From: Sanguinoderma infundibulare
Lineage: Eukaryota; Basidiomycota; Agaricomycetes; Polyporales; Polyporaceae
Assembly (NCBI GenBank): GCA_032821775.1
Contig: JAVLRN010000001.1
Span: 186,001 to 250,000, forward strand
Direction: 5' to 3'
DNA: 64,000 bases
In this document: piece by piece, positions 23,738-35,676 of the stretch
How positions within the stretch are numbered: the first letter of the stretch is position 1
How the letters are laid out: the number at the start of each line of letters is the position of its first letter
Translations under genes and position numbers: made by a program
Notes under the pieces: generated by a model
Told to the model about the DNA's origin: nothing
Databases searched by the model: none
The model's input: the letters and a program-made list of their open reading frames with translations, nothing else

Positions 23738-24185
23738 GGTGGCACAATAGAGCGTACGTACGTTCCGCGACGTCGGGGTCGTAGTATTTGTATGCGTAGC
23801 CCGGCCATGCGCGCTGTGAGCCTGAATGTCATTTGCAAACGAGAAAGTTCATCCCGGCAGGACGGAGCGCAGGCACAACTGCACATCGGGATTACCTACA
23901 ATTTGAAATAAAAGCCAGGCACAACTCGGGCCACATTGCTTCAGGCCCGCTCAAGTACATCGACACCTTCAACATCGCCACGGCGCATTAGTTCTACTGT
24001 ACGTGGCACTCCCTCCCGTTTAGACCGTATGTATGTAGATCTTCTGACTGAGGCCGTGTTTCATCGTCGTGCAGCAAGAATAAGCGATACAGTAAAGCTA
24101 CGGAACCATACAGTGTCTGCGAGCCATAGAACAATCATTTCAATCCTAGTTGACGAGTTGGACAATCTATCCCAATCCTCACATG

Positions 24186-24902
24186 CTACTGTACTACGTC
24201 CATCATCCAACGCTGTGTGGAACCTGCAACACCGTGACGGCCACTCCCCACAAGGTCTCGCTCGATCAGACTGTATCCTAACAGTGAATTCTCAATTGTA
24301 CGATTATCACGAAGCTTCAACCTCGACAGGCGAAGCAGAAGGGTACTCCTCGCCGACTCCTCAAGCTCGCTCGTTGCCTGGATTTGCTGCCTAGCCACTC
24401 CTTCCCAAAGCCCCTGCATGCGCCGGTAATCCTCCTCCAATAAATTATCCAGCTGCTCCCTGAGGCGTGCATTCTCTAAGCGCAACTCCGGCTCGACCGC
24501 CGCCCTCCGTCGAATGTCGTCGTCCATCCGCCCATCGCGCTCCGTCAAGGCGCGCACTTGGCTCTTCAAGCGCTCGAGTTCCTGCTCGAGCAGGCGGACG
24601 CGCGTTTGGTACGTTGCCTTGATCATCGCGACGCCGTCGCGCGCCTGGGTTTCCGCCAGTGTGGCGCGTTCGGTGAGCTTGTTGTTCTCCTTCGAGACTT
24701 CGGACGCGTGGGCGGATGCTTTGGAGTAGAGGTCGCGGAAGAGGTCGCGGTCTTTCTCGGCTTCGGTCTTGCGTCGCTGGAGCTCTTCGTTCGCGGCGCG
24801 AAGATGGGCGAGAGATTGCTCCCATTGCTCGGGGGTTGTGGGGGTTCGAGCAGCTGCCTGGGCAGTGGCTGGCAGTGCCTCGGATGGCCGTTCGGTTGAC
24901 AT
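24186..24902 (-). CDS. Coiled-coil protein, about 238 residues
   Basis: A single open frame from the ATG at 24902 (MSTERPSEALPATAQ) to a stop at 24186. Residues about 25-190 form a nearly continuous heptad pattern: WEQSLAHLRAANEELQRRK, ENNKLTERATLAETQ, RLLEQELERLKSQVRALTER, LRLENARLREQLDNLLEED. After about residue 195 the heptads fade, and the last 40 residues may be intron read-through. No catalytic domain, membrane segment or signal peptide is seen. Similar short coiled-coil proteins are common in agaricomycetes and have no assigned function. Confidence 0.6.
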   Translation of the reverse strand: MSTERPSEALPATAQAAARTPTTPEQWEQSLAHLRAANEELQRRKTEAEKDRDLFRDLYSKASAHASEVSKENNKLTERATLAETQARDGVAMIKATYQTRVRLLEQELERLKSQVRALTERDGRMDDDIRRRAAVEPELRLENARLREQLDNLLEEDYRRMQGLWEGVARQQIQATSELEESARSTLLLRLSRLKLRDNRTIENSLLGYSLIERDLVGSGRHGVAGSTQRWMMDVVQ

Positions 24903-24999
24903 GAAAGCTGCGGAAACGCTTGTGGGCATAATGTACCAGCAGAGCATGTGGAGATTGGATGATATCTTGTTACCTGTTCGCGACCCGTTGCTAATCTTT

Positions 25000-25810
25000 C
25001 AACGGGCGGGTCGAGCGTACTAGGGCTGGGGCTTAGGGCCCGGGATCGGCCCGGGTCACGGTCGCTAAGCTCACAACCGGTCGACGGTACGAGCACAGTG
25101 GTCCCTGTCATATTTCAAGAGCACGAGGATTATTCCATCAGATTATCGGAAATTTCATACACATTTTTTCCCTGAACTTACGGACTGGATGAGTAACTTA
25201 TCCCTTTGGTGAAACTGCGTCGGAGGAGAACCTGTGAAGCGCCCAGATATCATGCGTTGGCGTGGCGTTCAATACACCCGAATGGGCGTCTATGGTTTTT
25301 CCCTTAGGCTCTCTCGTCCTGGGTCCATTTGAAGGAACGGAGTCCATCACCACGCATCATCGTCACTGGGTCATCCGCCACCCGATCGACGAGTCATGTA
25401 TCCATCGGAGACAACAGTAAACAGCAGTAAACGCGACGCCATCATGATGTGCCCCTGCTTGTCGAACCCTCCAAGTTCATCCCGCCGTGACGGAGGGGTC
25501 TCGGAAGATTTTCAATTTTACAGCAGTATTTGCGATTTATCCCCGACGTCGTTTCGCAGGTCATGCTCTCTGTAAGTGAGTAGTTGCTGTATGTCCATTG
25601 GCTCCTCCTGATGTTCTTCCAAGTTTCTCATTCTCCTTCAAATGTGGAAAACTACAAAATGCGCATGCACGACTCGTGCAGCGAGGGTGTTTGTATGATC
25701 AACAGCGAGGCAGTACACGCTGCTCCTGATGTCTCGGGAGCACCGTCTGAGATACTCGTATTAACACTATGGCGAGGAAGAGGCCCACCACTGGCACCGG
25801 TCCTAGTGTG
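25000..25810. other. Intergenic region upstream of the lectin gene
   Basis: No gene with recognisable content. The first exon of the lectin gene may lie at 25580-25780, but I could not fix it. No repeat was noticed. Confidence 0.35.
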
Positions 25811-25821
25811 TGCGTATCTAG

Positions 25822-26296
25822 CCACTCCCACGCACTTCTTTAAATTCGCCCCCGAGGGCGGCTTCCCCAGCGCGAGCCTCCAGCCCTCCCACCCCGGCGA
25901 CGGCTCCTCCGCCGACATCACCGCGCTCCACGTCACCGCGGGCACGGGCAAGCCTGCCCAAATCGTCTATGGCGACTGGTGCGTCAGCGCGAACGGCGTC
26001 GTGCCCGGCACGTCGAGCCAGGTCCCGTACATCGCCGACTGCACTGACTCCGCCGACGCGGGCGCAGCTCTGGACGGTCAACGCGAGCGCAGCGACGATC
26101 TCCAACGCGGACGGAAGCTGCCTCACACTTGGCAAGGCGGCGAACGGCGCTCCTGTACGTCTCACTTTCGTTGCGATTGGAGGACGTCTGATGTAGTGAG
26201 TGCTGACTTGGCTTCGTCGCGCAGGTCACGCTTGCTGCTTGCACAGATGCCCTCCAGCACCTCCAGCTTTGGAACCCCGTCGTCGTATCGGCCTAA
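25822..26296 (+). pseudogene. Ricin-type beta-trefoil lectin-like protein with frameshift
   Basis: After an acceptor at 25821 the frame reads THFFKFAPEGGFPSASLQPS, then QIVYGDWCVSANGVVPG and VPYIADCTDSADAG. The expected continuation, AQLWTVNASAATISNADGSC and LTLGKAANGAP, is in another frame. After a 70-nt intron (26155-26224) it ends VTLAACTDALQHLQLWNP and a stop at 26294-26296. Two QxW signatures (QLWTV, QLWNP) and the G-x-C-L-T-L pattern mark the ricin B-type carbohydrate-binding fold, a sugar-binding module widespread in fungal proteins. The frame is lost at about 26058-26066 in the repetitive gcgggcgcagct, where two bases appear to be missing. No enzymatic chain is present. The N-terminal exon and any signal peptide are unresolved. 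Confidence 0.65.
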
Positions 26297-26633
26297 AGGA
26301 TTCGCTCGGTGGACGTAAGAGTCTTCATGAGCAATTCCGTCTGTTGGATTGATTACGAATAGCTTACTCCCGCTTAAGTTCACGACGCCCATGTCCTGAT
26401 AGCAACGCACCAGTTGCCGGAGAGTGTGCGACGACAGAAACATGACTACATGTACGTCGAAAAGATATATTCATTATGCGATGATACCGTATTCGAAAAC
26501 GAGGAGAACAGCAGGTAGTGGGATGCGCGAAGACAGAAATATAGACAAGGGTATGAAACCGCTACGTCGTGCCGTCCGACACGAACTCGAACGACATGAG
26601 CAGGAAAAGCGACCAGTGGAAGTTGTGTCGCAC

Positions 26634-29611
26634 TCAGAACTTGCTGCGCTTCGCATTGGTATCGGACGCGGCACCGTCGGTCTCACCCTCGCGGGCGCGC
26701 TTCGGGCGAATGGGCGAAGGAGAGGGCGTGCGCGGGGGAGGGGGAGAGGGCGTGCGCGTGGCGGCCGCATGCTCCGCCTCTGCCACCTCTGCGGCATCCA
26801 ATTGCGCGAGGCCGGCCTCTGGGACCGCACCCTCGGGCGCGTCCAAGTACTCCAGCTCGTCCTCCGGACTCGGCTGCGGCGCATCAGCAGCGAGAGTCTC
26901 AGAATGACGCGCGTCGTCATCGTCGTCATCGTCGGCGATGGCGATCTCGAAGGCTGCATACGGGTCCGGCTCTTCATCAACCTCTACGTTGGAGTCTTCA
27001 TCATCATCTGGACAGAGAATATCCTCCACTTCCACCGACTCCGCCTTGTCTGCTGCTGCCGCCGCGGCCGCCAGCTTCTCATCCTCCCTCTCGGGCTCCG
27101 ACTCCAGCTCCGGTGTGGCAGGCTCCTGGGGAACGTAACCGTTTGCGGGACGTTGATCCGGAACTTTGTCACTTGGGAACCGCTCGTGCTTGAGAGTCTG
27201 CCTGAAGAGCTTGAGCACTTGCGAATGGTCCTTCAGGTTCTCTGCCCGTCGCTCCAACTCCTCCCGGGATACCCTAGGGGTGGGCTCACTGGGGACGGCA
27301 GGTGGGTTGAAAAAGTCGTCGACAACGTCCTCGACGTCCTCAGAATCGGAGTCAGGCTCGTCGGCGAGCTCTACCTCCCAACCACTGGCAGACTGCTGCG
27401 GGTCCTCAGCGAAGTCATCAGCGGGGTCCTGAGCGGGGTCGTCAAGAGCGTAGAGAGCCTGGAACCACCCGAGCAGCGTGTTGATCAATTTGTTGAAGGG
27501 ATGAGGCCTACGGCCCACGCGAGTGTCGTTGGGATCGGCGTTAGGCCAGATGAACCGCAGAGTGCCTTGGGCGTGGTATTCGCGGAGAGATATCTCTCCG
27601 TATTGCATGGCTACACGCTTGGAGGATGGGGCCACCTCCCCTCGCAAGGAAAGGGACGATGCGTCGAAGTAGTTGTAAAGGAATTTGGCGACGAGATCCT
27701 TGGGAATATTGTGGGGAAGGAAACGAACTGAGTAGTAGACGATAACGTGTAGGATGGACTCAAGCTCGTCCGCAGCAACGACGGTTCTCCCCGGGTCGTC
27801 CTGAACATGAACCGACGAGAACTGCCAGGTCCCCTGAAACGACAATGTCAGAGATTCTTGAAGAGGCACGCGTAGACGACAATGATACACTTACCGTCCT
27901 TCCTGGTTGCCGCGGGTTAGGCTCGACAGTACAGTCTTTCGAGAGTTCCCAGTCGTTGAGAAGACCATGCCATTTTCCATTGTCGTCCATGTACAGCAGG
28001 ATGTTGCCGCCGCTGATGTCTCGATGAATGATACCGATAGCCATGGCTTTCTCATGTCCTTGAGATGGAATGCCATGAGGTTTCGAAGGGAAGCATTGCA
28101 AGAGTGGGGACGTACCTTTGAGACAATCGTACAACGCCAACAACAGCTCTCCGCTATTCTTGAAGTGAGACAACGGCTTCCCGACCTCTTTGACCACGAG
28201 GCGGTAGTGCTGGTGGGTCTTCAGCGGACAATCCCTGCCGGGATGCGCCTCCTTCCATACCTCGCGGGTTTGTGTACACTGCTCCAGGATATCGCCGTGG
28301 CACACCAATGTCGGCACGTGCGGAACACGGTTGGCGTTCAACTTCTGCAAAATGAGACCCTCCTTCTGAATGTCCAGAGCTTCTTCACGGGGATCGATCA
28401 CTACTACGCGCCAAGCGTCCTTGAGATAGACGAACTTCTCGTCGAGCTTGAGCTTCTGCTTGCCATGCTCCTCGTACTCGATAAGCTCTACCGCAACGTA
28501 GCACTTGGTGCCCCGGCCACGGACACCGGGAGCCTGGAACGATGGCTTGCCGACGAGGAACTGGCGTCGCTGACCGGTTACCTCGTCCGGAACGCAAAGA
28601 TTCCACCATGGCCACCGTGCGTCGAGCGAATCCGTCCAGAGCTTGACAACGTGTTCGTGCCCCTTGGGACGGTTCCGTTCCTTCTCGTTCCGGGTCCTGC
28701 GCATCAAGGTGGCAAGCTTGTCCAATGTCGACGACGGGTTTATGCGCTGGGCACTGGTGTCGTAACCACGGTGCTCGGGGTCGAGCTGCGTATAGCGCCA
28801 GAGGAACTCGATGAGGGGGCTGTCTGTGGAGGTGTAGCTGAACCGCTTCGTGACGCAGAGCCCAGAGCGATCGAGGCGGAGGAGGCGAGCGTAAGGGCCG
28901 ACAAAGATGATCATGAAGACGAAGGCGCGAAGCTGATAGCAGACGACAAGCTCAAGATAGGACAGGACCTGACCGTATGCGTCCCTGCGTTTCTTGCTCT
29001 GTGCCATACCATACGGATCACTGTCGTCAAAAGGGTCTACGTCGAGAGGCTTGCACTCCCAGGGTAGGTCTATCCAAGACCAGCGGACGCGTCTGAAGTC
29101 CTTCGCATCCTGAGGTGTCTTCGGGTTCAACGCCTCTTTCTCGGGCGCGTGGTGGCTTGGATACATGCCACAGTCGACAGCTCGTTTGGAGTCAGTGGTG
29201 TTGTCCGCCTTGTAGGGTGTCGCGACGAACTTGAACTTTGAACTGGAGCTGGGGAACGCTTTTTGAAGAAGCTTGGGCTAATTATTATCGTTAGAAGGTA
29301 TCGAAAGGTGAGACCATGATACAACTTACGAAGTCAGCATACATCTTGCGCTCCGTCAGGTTCTTCGGAGTCTCGATGCCTACGAAGGGATTGTCGGGCT
29401 TGCCGGTGAGCGAATCTCCGGTTGGTAATGGGACGAAACGTCCGAGGAACTCCGACGGTTCAAGAATCGAACACATGTTCTGCATGTCGCGTCGTAGTAG
29501 GCGGTGATCGTCTTGACGAGTAGGCTGGGCGGTAGCCAACGCTGATTTCGCGGCGAGACTAGCTTTGAGAGGAGAGTCAGATCCCACAGCACGAGAGCAG
29601 TATCTGCTCAT
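26634..29611 (-). CDS. FunK1-family protein kinase with long acidic tail
   Basis: Four exons fit without gaps in frame: 29611-29330, 29277-28116, 28058-27895 and 27833-26634 (introns of 52, 57 and 61 nt), giving about 935 residues. The start ATG (MSRYCSRAVGSD) is the first in frame. FunK1 kinases are a fungus-specific protein-kinase-like family, greatly expanded in agaricomycetes. The diagnostic catalytic loop IIHRDISGGNILLYMDDNG is split from upstream DCLKG by intron 2, and is followed by GLLNDWELSK in place of a DFG motif. The tail, from about residue 690, is disordered and acidic, with an alternating Asp/Glu and Ala composition, a run of seven Asp, a Ser-Pro/Pro-rich stretch (TPSPPPPRTPSPSPIRPKRA) and KRSKF at the end, suggesting nuclear targeting. 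No lesion was found. Long plus-strand frames opposite it are shadows. Confidence 0.85.
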
Positions 29612-29699
29612 GATGACGAAGGGGTGTGACAAGACGAGTGGGGATGTGGTGGTTGGGAAATGGGAGTGGGAGTTGGGAAGGACGACACATACCTGGGAT

Positions 29700-31080
29700 G
29701 CTTTTATAGGCTACGGCGGGTGTTTAGAGCCAGCGTTTCCAAGAGAGCTTTTGGAAAGAGTGCACAATGCGATGCAAAGAACTTCAAACTCAGCACTGGG
29801 AGGACAATGGAAGACTGAGGGGCCGTCGTGGCTTGGTCGTGGCGGTTGAGAATCAAGTTTGATTAGCCTAGCGCCCGCAGTGCGGCATCTTGTGATCGCG
29901 GCACACGTCACATTTCTGTGTCACACTTTGTAACACCATTGCTCGTTCGCTTGCCACTGCATCAGCTTGTAGCATCTCACTCTCCTGGCATTATTGTGCC
30001 CTCAAATTAATGCGATTTCATTGCATTTCTGCCGAATTTGGGATGTGTGCAATGGGGAGCTCACCCAAACCTGGTAGGAGTTTCAGTGGTGATGACAACG
30101 GGTGGCAGTGCTCAAAGGACACTCAGCGCCACGAAGTTTGGCTTCGGCAAATCCGTTCGATCACTGACAGCGATGGCCCGTGGGGCCTGGTCGGACTCCG
30201 TCTTTCCAGACAAAGATACATTGCTCGTTTCCGCTTTCAAAATTTCCGCAGTCCCAATCAATCCATGGCCCAAACGTCGTGGCGTTAAAGAAGTCGTATG
30301 GCCCGGGGCCGATGACTGGGCCCGAGGCACTGCCAACCTGGCCCGGCATCAAATGCAAATTTGGCTCGGACCCGGCTGACTATGATCACGGCGAATTGGT
30401 GGATGGATACGAGGAAGCTCTTCGGCGAGCTCTCTCGAGTGCTAAGTTCGAGTTCGAGGACCAACAATACGAGTTCGTCCTCATGATCCTCTTTCTCTGC
30501 CACCATTCAGTCCGCGACCTTCGCCTGGAGCTGCTGTTCGGATGGCCTGTGCAAATCCACGGTGTTGCCATCGAGACAGTCCCGGCCGAGGGCTCTGGTG
30601 TAAATACATTTGCGGTCCGGCCGCTGCAGTCCGGCCGCTGCGATGCGTCTAGTATGGGGAACTAAGAAAGCTTGAAGACAAGAGTTTGGGGACTCGTGCA
30701 AGTACTTATCCCCCGACCAAGACCGAGCTTTAAAACGGGGATAGGCCGAGTCCATCATTAAACATAAGCACAAAGCGAGGGAAGGTCCGGCAGTTACTCA
30801 CGATTTAGTTCGAGTTGAACCTCGTTCAACGCGAGCGTAAACCGTATGCCGCTCATGTATTAATCCGACAGCTATGACCTGGAAGTGGAGCCGCAGAACG
30901 GTGATGCAAGATGTACGGAGGCCTCGGACTTGCCCACAGTTGCTGCATACCTATCTAGCGGAGCACGAATTAAAGTAACAATGTCCTTTTAAAAAGAAAG
31001 CGGAGCTTTATTTGAATATGGACTTTTGCACTCCGCTTAAGCCTGTGCTGGAGAGCAAGCGCCGAATGTATTTGCCCCGA
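29700..31080. other. Gene-poor stretch with coding-like remnants
   Basis: A minus-strand stretch at 30358-30161 reads GPYDFFNATTFGPWIDWDCG and CIFVWKDG. A plus-strand stretch at 30380-30540 reads DHGELVDGYEEALRRALSSA and EDQQYEFVLMILFL. Both look like protein remnants but belong to no family I recognise. The rest holds no feature I can support. Confidence 0.3.
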
Positions 31081-31220
31081 ACCTCCAACGGGATCCCGCT
31101 CAGGTGCTAGTGACGCCCAGGCTTGTCGACTCGCCCGTCGGTCCATCATCCGAGGTAGAAGTCGCTGTCAGCCAGGAGGTCGAGGGCGACGGTGTCGGTG
31201 AAAACAGAGGCTACCCATCG
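31080..31220. repeat. Short third member of the decayed fragment family
   Basis: The segment around gatcccgctcaggtgc and gaggtcgagggcgacggtgt matches 2755-2780 and 3010-3040, and less well 13400-13480. It is non-coding here. The following 31220-31750 shows no gene. Confidence 0.5.
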
Positions 31221-31754
31221 CGAAACCGCCTGACCATCTGTTTGCTAGCGAGTCGATCTTCTTCTCAATCTTCTCGCTCCGAGTTTCGTACGAGCCTCAT
31301 GCCCAGACACGTTCACGTGGAGGCTTTTAGAGGACCCTAGGGCCCACGGTTTCTTCTACTTGTTGATGAGAATGCAAGGAGAAACCGGGATTACGATGGC
31401 TGCCAGTGAGACAATTGCCAACAACGCACCTCTCCGACGCACGCGGTCGATCGCTCGTTACTAGTCACTGCTCAGATCTTGATTCGGACCTCTTCGTTGG
31501 AACACCGTGACGCGCCTAGCCTGGAAAGGCAAATCGGACAGGGTTCAACGTACTTCGCCCCATGCGTCACTCAGAAACAGGAGACCGGCAAAATGATGGT
31601 TTCCACGTACCGCTGAACTAGCAGAAACCGCTCGCGACTAGTGGCGCAGAACGGCCGGCAGAGACCAGAGACGTTCGCGTTGTTTTTAACAGACTTTGCC
31701 TTGCAATATCCGAGTCGGCGCAGCGTTAAAACTCACTAAAGTAGTCGTACGGTA

Positions 31755-33825
31755 TCATGCTACCGCCGCCACCTCGCGATCGCAAGCGCGACTGTCCTTC
31801 CCATTATCCGCCCCTAGCGACTCGCTAGACTCGACCGGCGCGGTCGACGATGTTGGTTCGGCGCGCGGGCCTACACGGGTTTCTGGCGGAAGACCTTCTC
31901 CGTCGTCGGGCGTGGACGCTTGCGTCACTGTCGTCCGCTTCGTCACCATAATCTACGAGACGTCGCGGTCACTAACCATCCCGGCCACCCCTATAATGAA
32001 GACGAAAGCAAAAGAACGTACCTCGAGCGTCGCACACCGCCCTTCGGGCGAGGCAGGGGACGTCGCAATCGCTCCAGTCCCAGTCCCAGACCACCGCGGA
32101 AAAGTGGGACGCCAAGGAGCCCGCCCCAAGGACGGGAGTGAGCGCGCTTCTCGGCGGATTGCCTGAACGTCCACCACCCGTCCGTCCCCGTCCATGCACA
32201 CAGAGGGGTCGTTCCCCGTGGCCGTTGCTGCTGCTGCTGCGGCGGCGGCGGCGGAAGTCGCGCCTGGTGGTTGCCAGCACGAGTACAGCGGATGGTGGCG
32301 AGCCGGCGGTGACAATGTTGGGCTCGCTCCGCGCCGGACAGGGTAGGAGACGTCTGAGGACGAGGATACTGTGGACACATACGACAGACTGCTGCGTGCG
32401 GGGCTCATGGAACGGAAGGATGAGTTGGATGCGCCCTGGATGTTATCCGAGGCGGCGGTGCAGACCATGCCGGCGGCCGTGATGGTGTCGATCACGACCG
32501 TCTTGGGCTCGCAATATGGACCTGAGTGTCGTGTGGGGTCCCAGTTGCTGGAAGTAACCCAATACATGGTAGCCCCGTTGATCATCACCTAGGGGATGAG
32601 ACAGGAGAAGCGTCAGAAGATCTGCAAGGTGGCCGGCGGGACACTCACATCGAAGGCGCAGCTGGCGAGGCATACCCACCCCAGCTGGTGGCCATCCATC
32701 CCAGTGAGGATACCGATATTGATGGTTGAGCCGCCCAGCGCGACAGTGGAAGCCCTATGAGCACATTCGAGAAGCGTCAGAAACGGATCCATGGCCCTCG
32801 GAAGCGACAATGCTCACATGATACTCCTTACGGCCACCGCCTTCAATTCGTGAGTCAGCTGGTTAACAAATAACGGCCACACAAACAGCGACGTGAGAAA
32901 CACGTTGACGGCTCTACATGGCGAACTTCGTATGAACCATCGCCCGGGATTAGAGCACTCTGAGGAGCACGTACGTATCGTAAACGAGCAGAACGATCGA
33001 ACTGACGCGTTCCTCGCCTATAACGCACACGCCATCGCTGCGAAAATACGAGACGCGCTCTAAACCGTGTCCGGAACCGCATGATGAGCATATACCTCGA
33101 CGATAGTCTCAGCGACATATACGTACCGATGGCCAACATGGTCCATATTCCGGCGTAGGACGTGATGGTAACCAGGGACAGGATATACGGTTTGCAATGT
33201 AACCGTCTGTCTCCGGTATTGACGGACCAGACCACGTACACCTTCTCGGCTAACACTCGAGGTCAGCACGGAGCACGGCACGACTGCACCGAAGAATGAG
33301 ACGCACCGAGAAAGAAATAGATGGTGAGCTTGGTTAACGCATAGAAGCACACGCAGGTCAGGACGCCCAACAGGCATACGGCCTCGTTGATCTCCAACCC
33401 TAAGCTGTCTACCAGAACGGAGACTGGGCGTCGAGGTGTTAATCGGGCAATGAGGTAAGTACTCTTGAGACGTACGCGCGAAGAAGAACAACCATCTGTA
33501 CGACGTCATGCCAGCATAAGAACATGCAACTTGAACGCGATGAGAGAACGGGAACAGGCAACTCACACGGCCGTGTGGTTGACAAGGACCAGGATACGAG
33601 GCCAGGTAAAACATTGCAGTATCCATCCCATCTTCCTCGAAAGCATAGCAGAGGCCAAGGTAATGCCTTTTTCGACTTCGTGAGTGTCCTCCGCACATCC
33701 GGGACGGAGAGGAACTCACCAATCAAATGAAGCACCATGTTGAGGGCCTCCGTCCCGTAGCTGGGAAAAAGCCCCGCGGACCGAATCTCACGAGCTTCGA
33801 AGGTATGCATAGACACAGATGCCAT
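31755..33825 (-). CDS. Orphan seven-helix membrane protein, multi-exon
   Basis: Minus-strand gene with a start at 33825 (MASVSMHTFEAREIRSAGLF) and hydrophobic exons: ALNMVLHLIG; GITLASAMLSRKMGWILQ to ILVLVNHTAV (33680-33568); LGLEINEAVCLLGVLTCVCF to TIYFFL (33400-33310); EKVYVVWSVNTGDRRLHCKP then YILSLVTITSYAGIWTMLAI (33250-33125); STINIGILTGMDGHQLGWVC (about 32720-32660); and MYWVTS. The L/S-E-K-V-x-V-V-W-S loop, the M-D-G-x-x-L-G-W-V-C-L-A-S-C segment and the closing Y-W-V-T-S belong to a family of GPCR-like proteins seen only in agaricomycetes as far as I know; function unknown. A Ser/Ala-rich cytoplasmic tail follows, with an Ala run at about 32230-32260. Exon borders near 33100-32800 are uncertain, as is the last exon (31949-31755). 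Confidence 0.6.
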
Positions 33826-33829
33826 CGCA

Positions 33830-35146
33830 GAGAGGAGCGAGGGGCCCCCTTGGGGAAGCCGAGTATCGAGGGTTCCCGAAGTGCTCTGGTTGGGGGAGGC
33901 GACAACGCGAGGGAGGGAGAAAAGGCGATCAACACATATATCCAAACGCCTCCCCTCCACGCCGCTGACACAACTGACACAATCTTGCTGGGTCCCAATT
34001 AGCCCCACTTTTTAGCCAACGCAGTGGCGCACTTTTGAGCCTCGACGTGAATAGGGGCCAGAGCACCGCAGCACACGTGCAGCCTCAGGCAACGTGACGA
34101 GGTTAAGGGGAAAATGGAAAACGGAACTTGATCGAGAGGGTCGGCCGCCGAGCGTCAGATCGTGAGGGGGAAACCTGAATATGACAGCCTAGTGGGCCGC
34201 GACGCGTATATACTGTACATCTGCGGACGCGACTGGGACGGAAAGAGACACAATTACGCCAGAGTGTCAGACATAAGCTAGTCGGTTATCCCATAATGGT
34301 GCACTCACGTTCAGGAATCAGCGACGATGACTGTGTGTCCAAGTCCGTACCAGGGGGCATCGGCTCTGCCTTCGCCAGCACGTCACGCGGCAACGCCAAT
34401 CCACTCACGAATCGCCTAAGAAGACGGCAGCCGACGCTGACCACGTCCTTCCCTTCCACGATGGCGTACTCGGAGGGACAGCCGTCACTCTCCGCGCTGC
34501 GTCCGGCATCCCTGCGTCGGCCGCTATCGGTGGTGGCAACAACCCGAGGATACTAGAATTCAGAGACGCAACCATGGCAGGTGCATGCGTTTACGCGATC
34601 GGGAGGGACGCCAGGGTTGCTGCGAATGGAAGACGTCTGGGCCCGGGCTGCCGGCTGCGCTGGAGATGACGGACGACCTGCCAGTGTGGTACTTGGGGCA
34701 CAGAACGCGGTTGTCGGCAGGGCAGAATTCGAACAATGAAACGGAATTCATGTAGGAGGATTCGCTGGGTTGAAATGGTCTTCAAGGGCTCTAGGGCATG
34801 TAGCGAGGAATAAGGCGCACCATCTACTTTCTACGATGTCCACACAATCTCGGCTTCCAGTGAGGATAGCGATGCGGTCATACATGGTCTCCTTGAATCC
34901 TTCAAGGATAGTGTGGGGTCCAGCTGGAAAAATGAAACGACTTCAGTTGATCAAGCCAGACCGCATATATGAACTTGAGACGAACCAAACAGTCCGTATA
35001 AGCCTCCACTATCCCTCCCTTATCCTCATCTCGTCCAGACATACACACCGTCTAGCATCTGCCGATGCGCTACGTTTCGCCTGGACTCCTGCAATGTCTT
35101 GTACTTCGATCGTCTGCTCTCCTGGAAGTCGACAGTCATGATGCAG
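33830..35146. other. Unassigned region left of the tandem array
   Basis: Short frames on both strands, none with a recognisable domain. The left edge of the array repeat is at 35147. Confidence 0.35.
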
Positions 35147-35676
35147 GAGAGAAAGGCTCGAGAGAAAGCGGCAGGAGCAGATTGGGAGCAGATCTTGCAT
35201 CCGTGCGCCACGTGGGCGACGTGTTAGAATCGGCGCCTGTCCGGGAAAGGTGATTCGGACAAGGTTCACGGCAGACCACATCGTGCCCCAGTATCAACGG
35301 CGCCCTGGGCTACCGCAGCACACATCCTGGCTCCCTTTCGGGTCAGATTACATGCAAAATTTCCCAAGGACACAGTCCGCATACGTACGTCGTCACTTTG
35401 TGCGAACGCAAGTATATGACGAACGACAGTTTTCACAGGACCAGGATACCGTAGTTTGATAGTGGAAGCACGGATGAATAAAATGGAATTTTGGCGGTAC
35501 AATTTCTGGACTGCTCAAGTCAAACCTTGCTCCCCAGAACTCGGTTCATCCCGCCTGAGATGTCCTCGTTTCCACGAACTTTAATATGGGAAGCACCTGA
35601 ACAGCGTGTTCGTTTTTCAACTACATCTCCTCATCCTCACCTTTCCTCCACCGCTCACACAAGCATCCCTCTCTGC

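Noticed and set aside
26424..29067. Long plus-strand open frames (about 435 and 386 codons) opposite the FunK1 kinase
   Set aside because: They mirror a minus-strand gene with clear kinase motifs and matching splice sites. Their composition follows from the GC-rich complementary codons.
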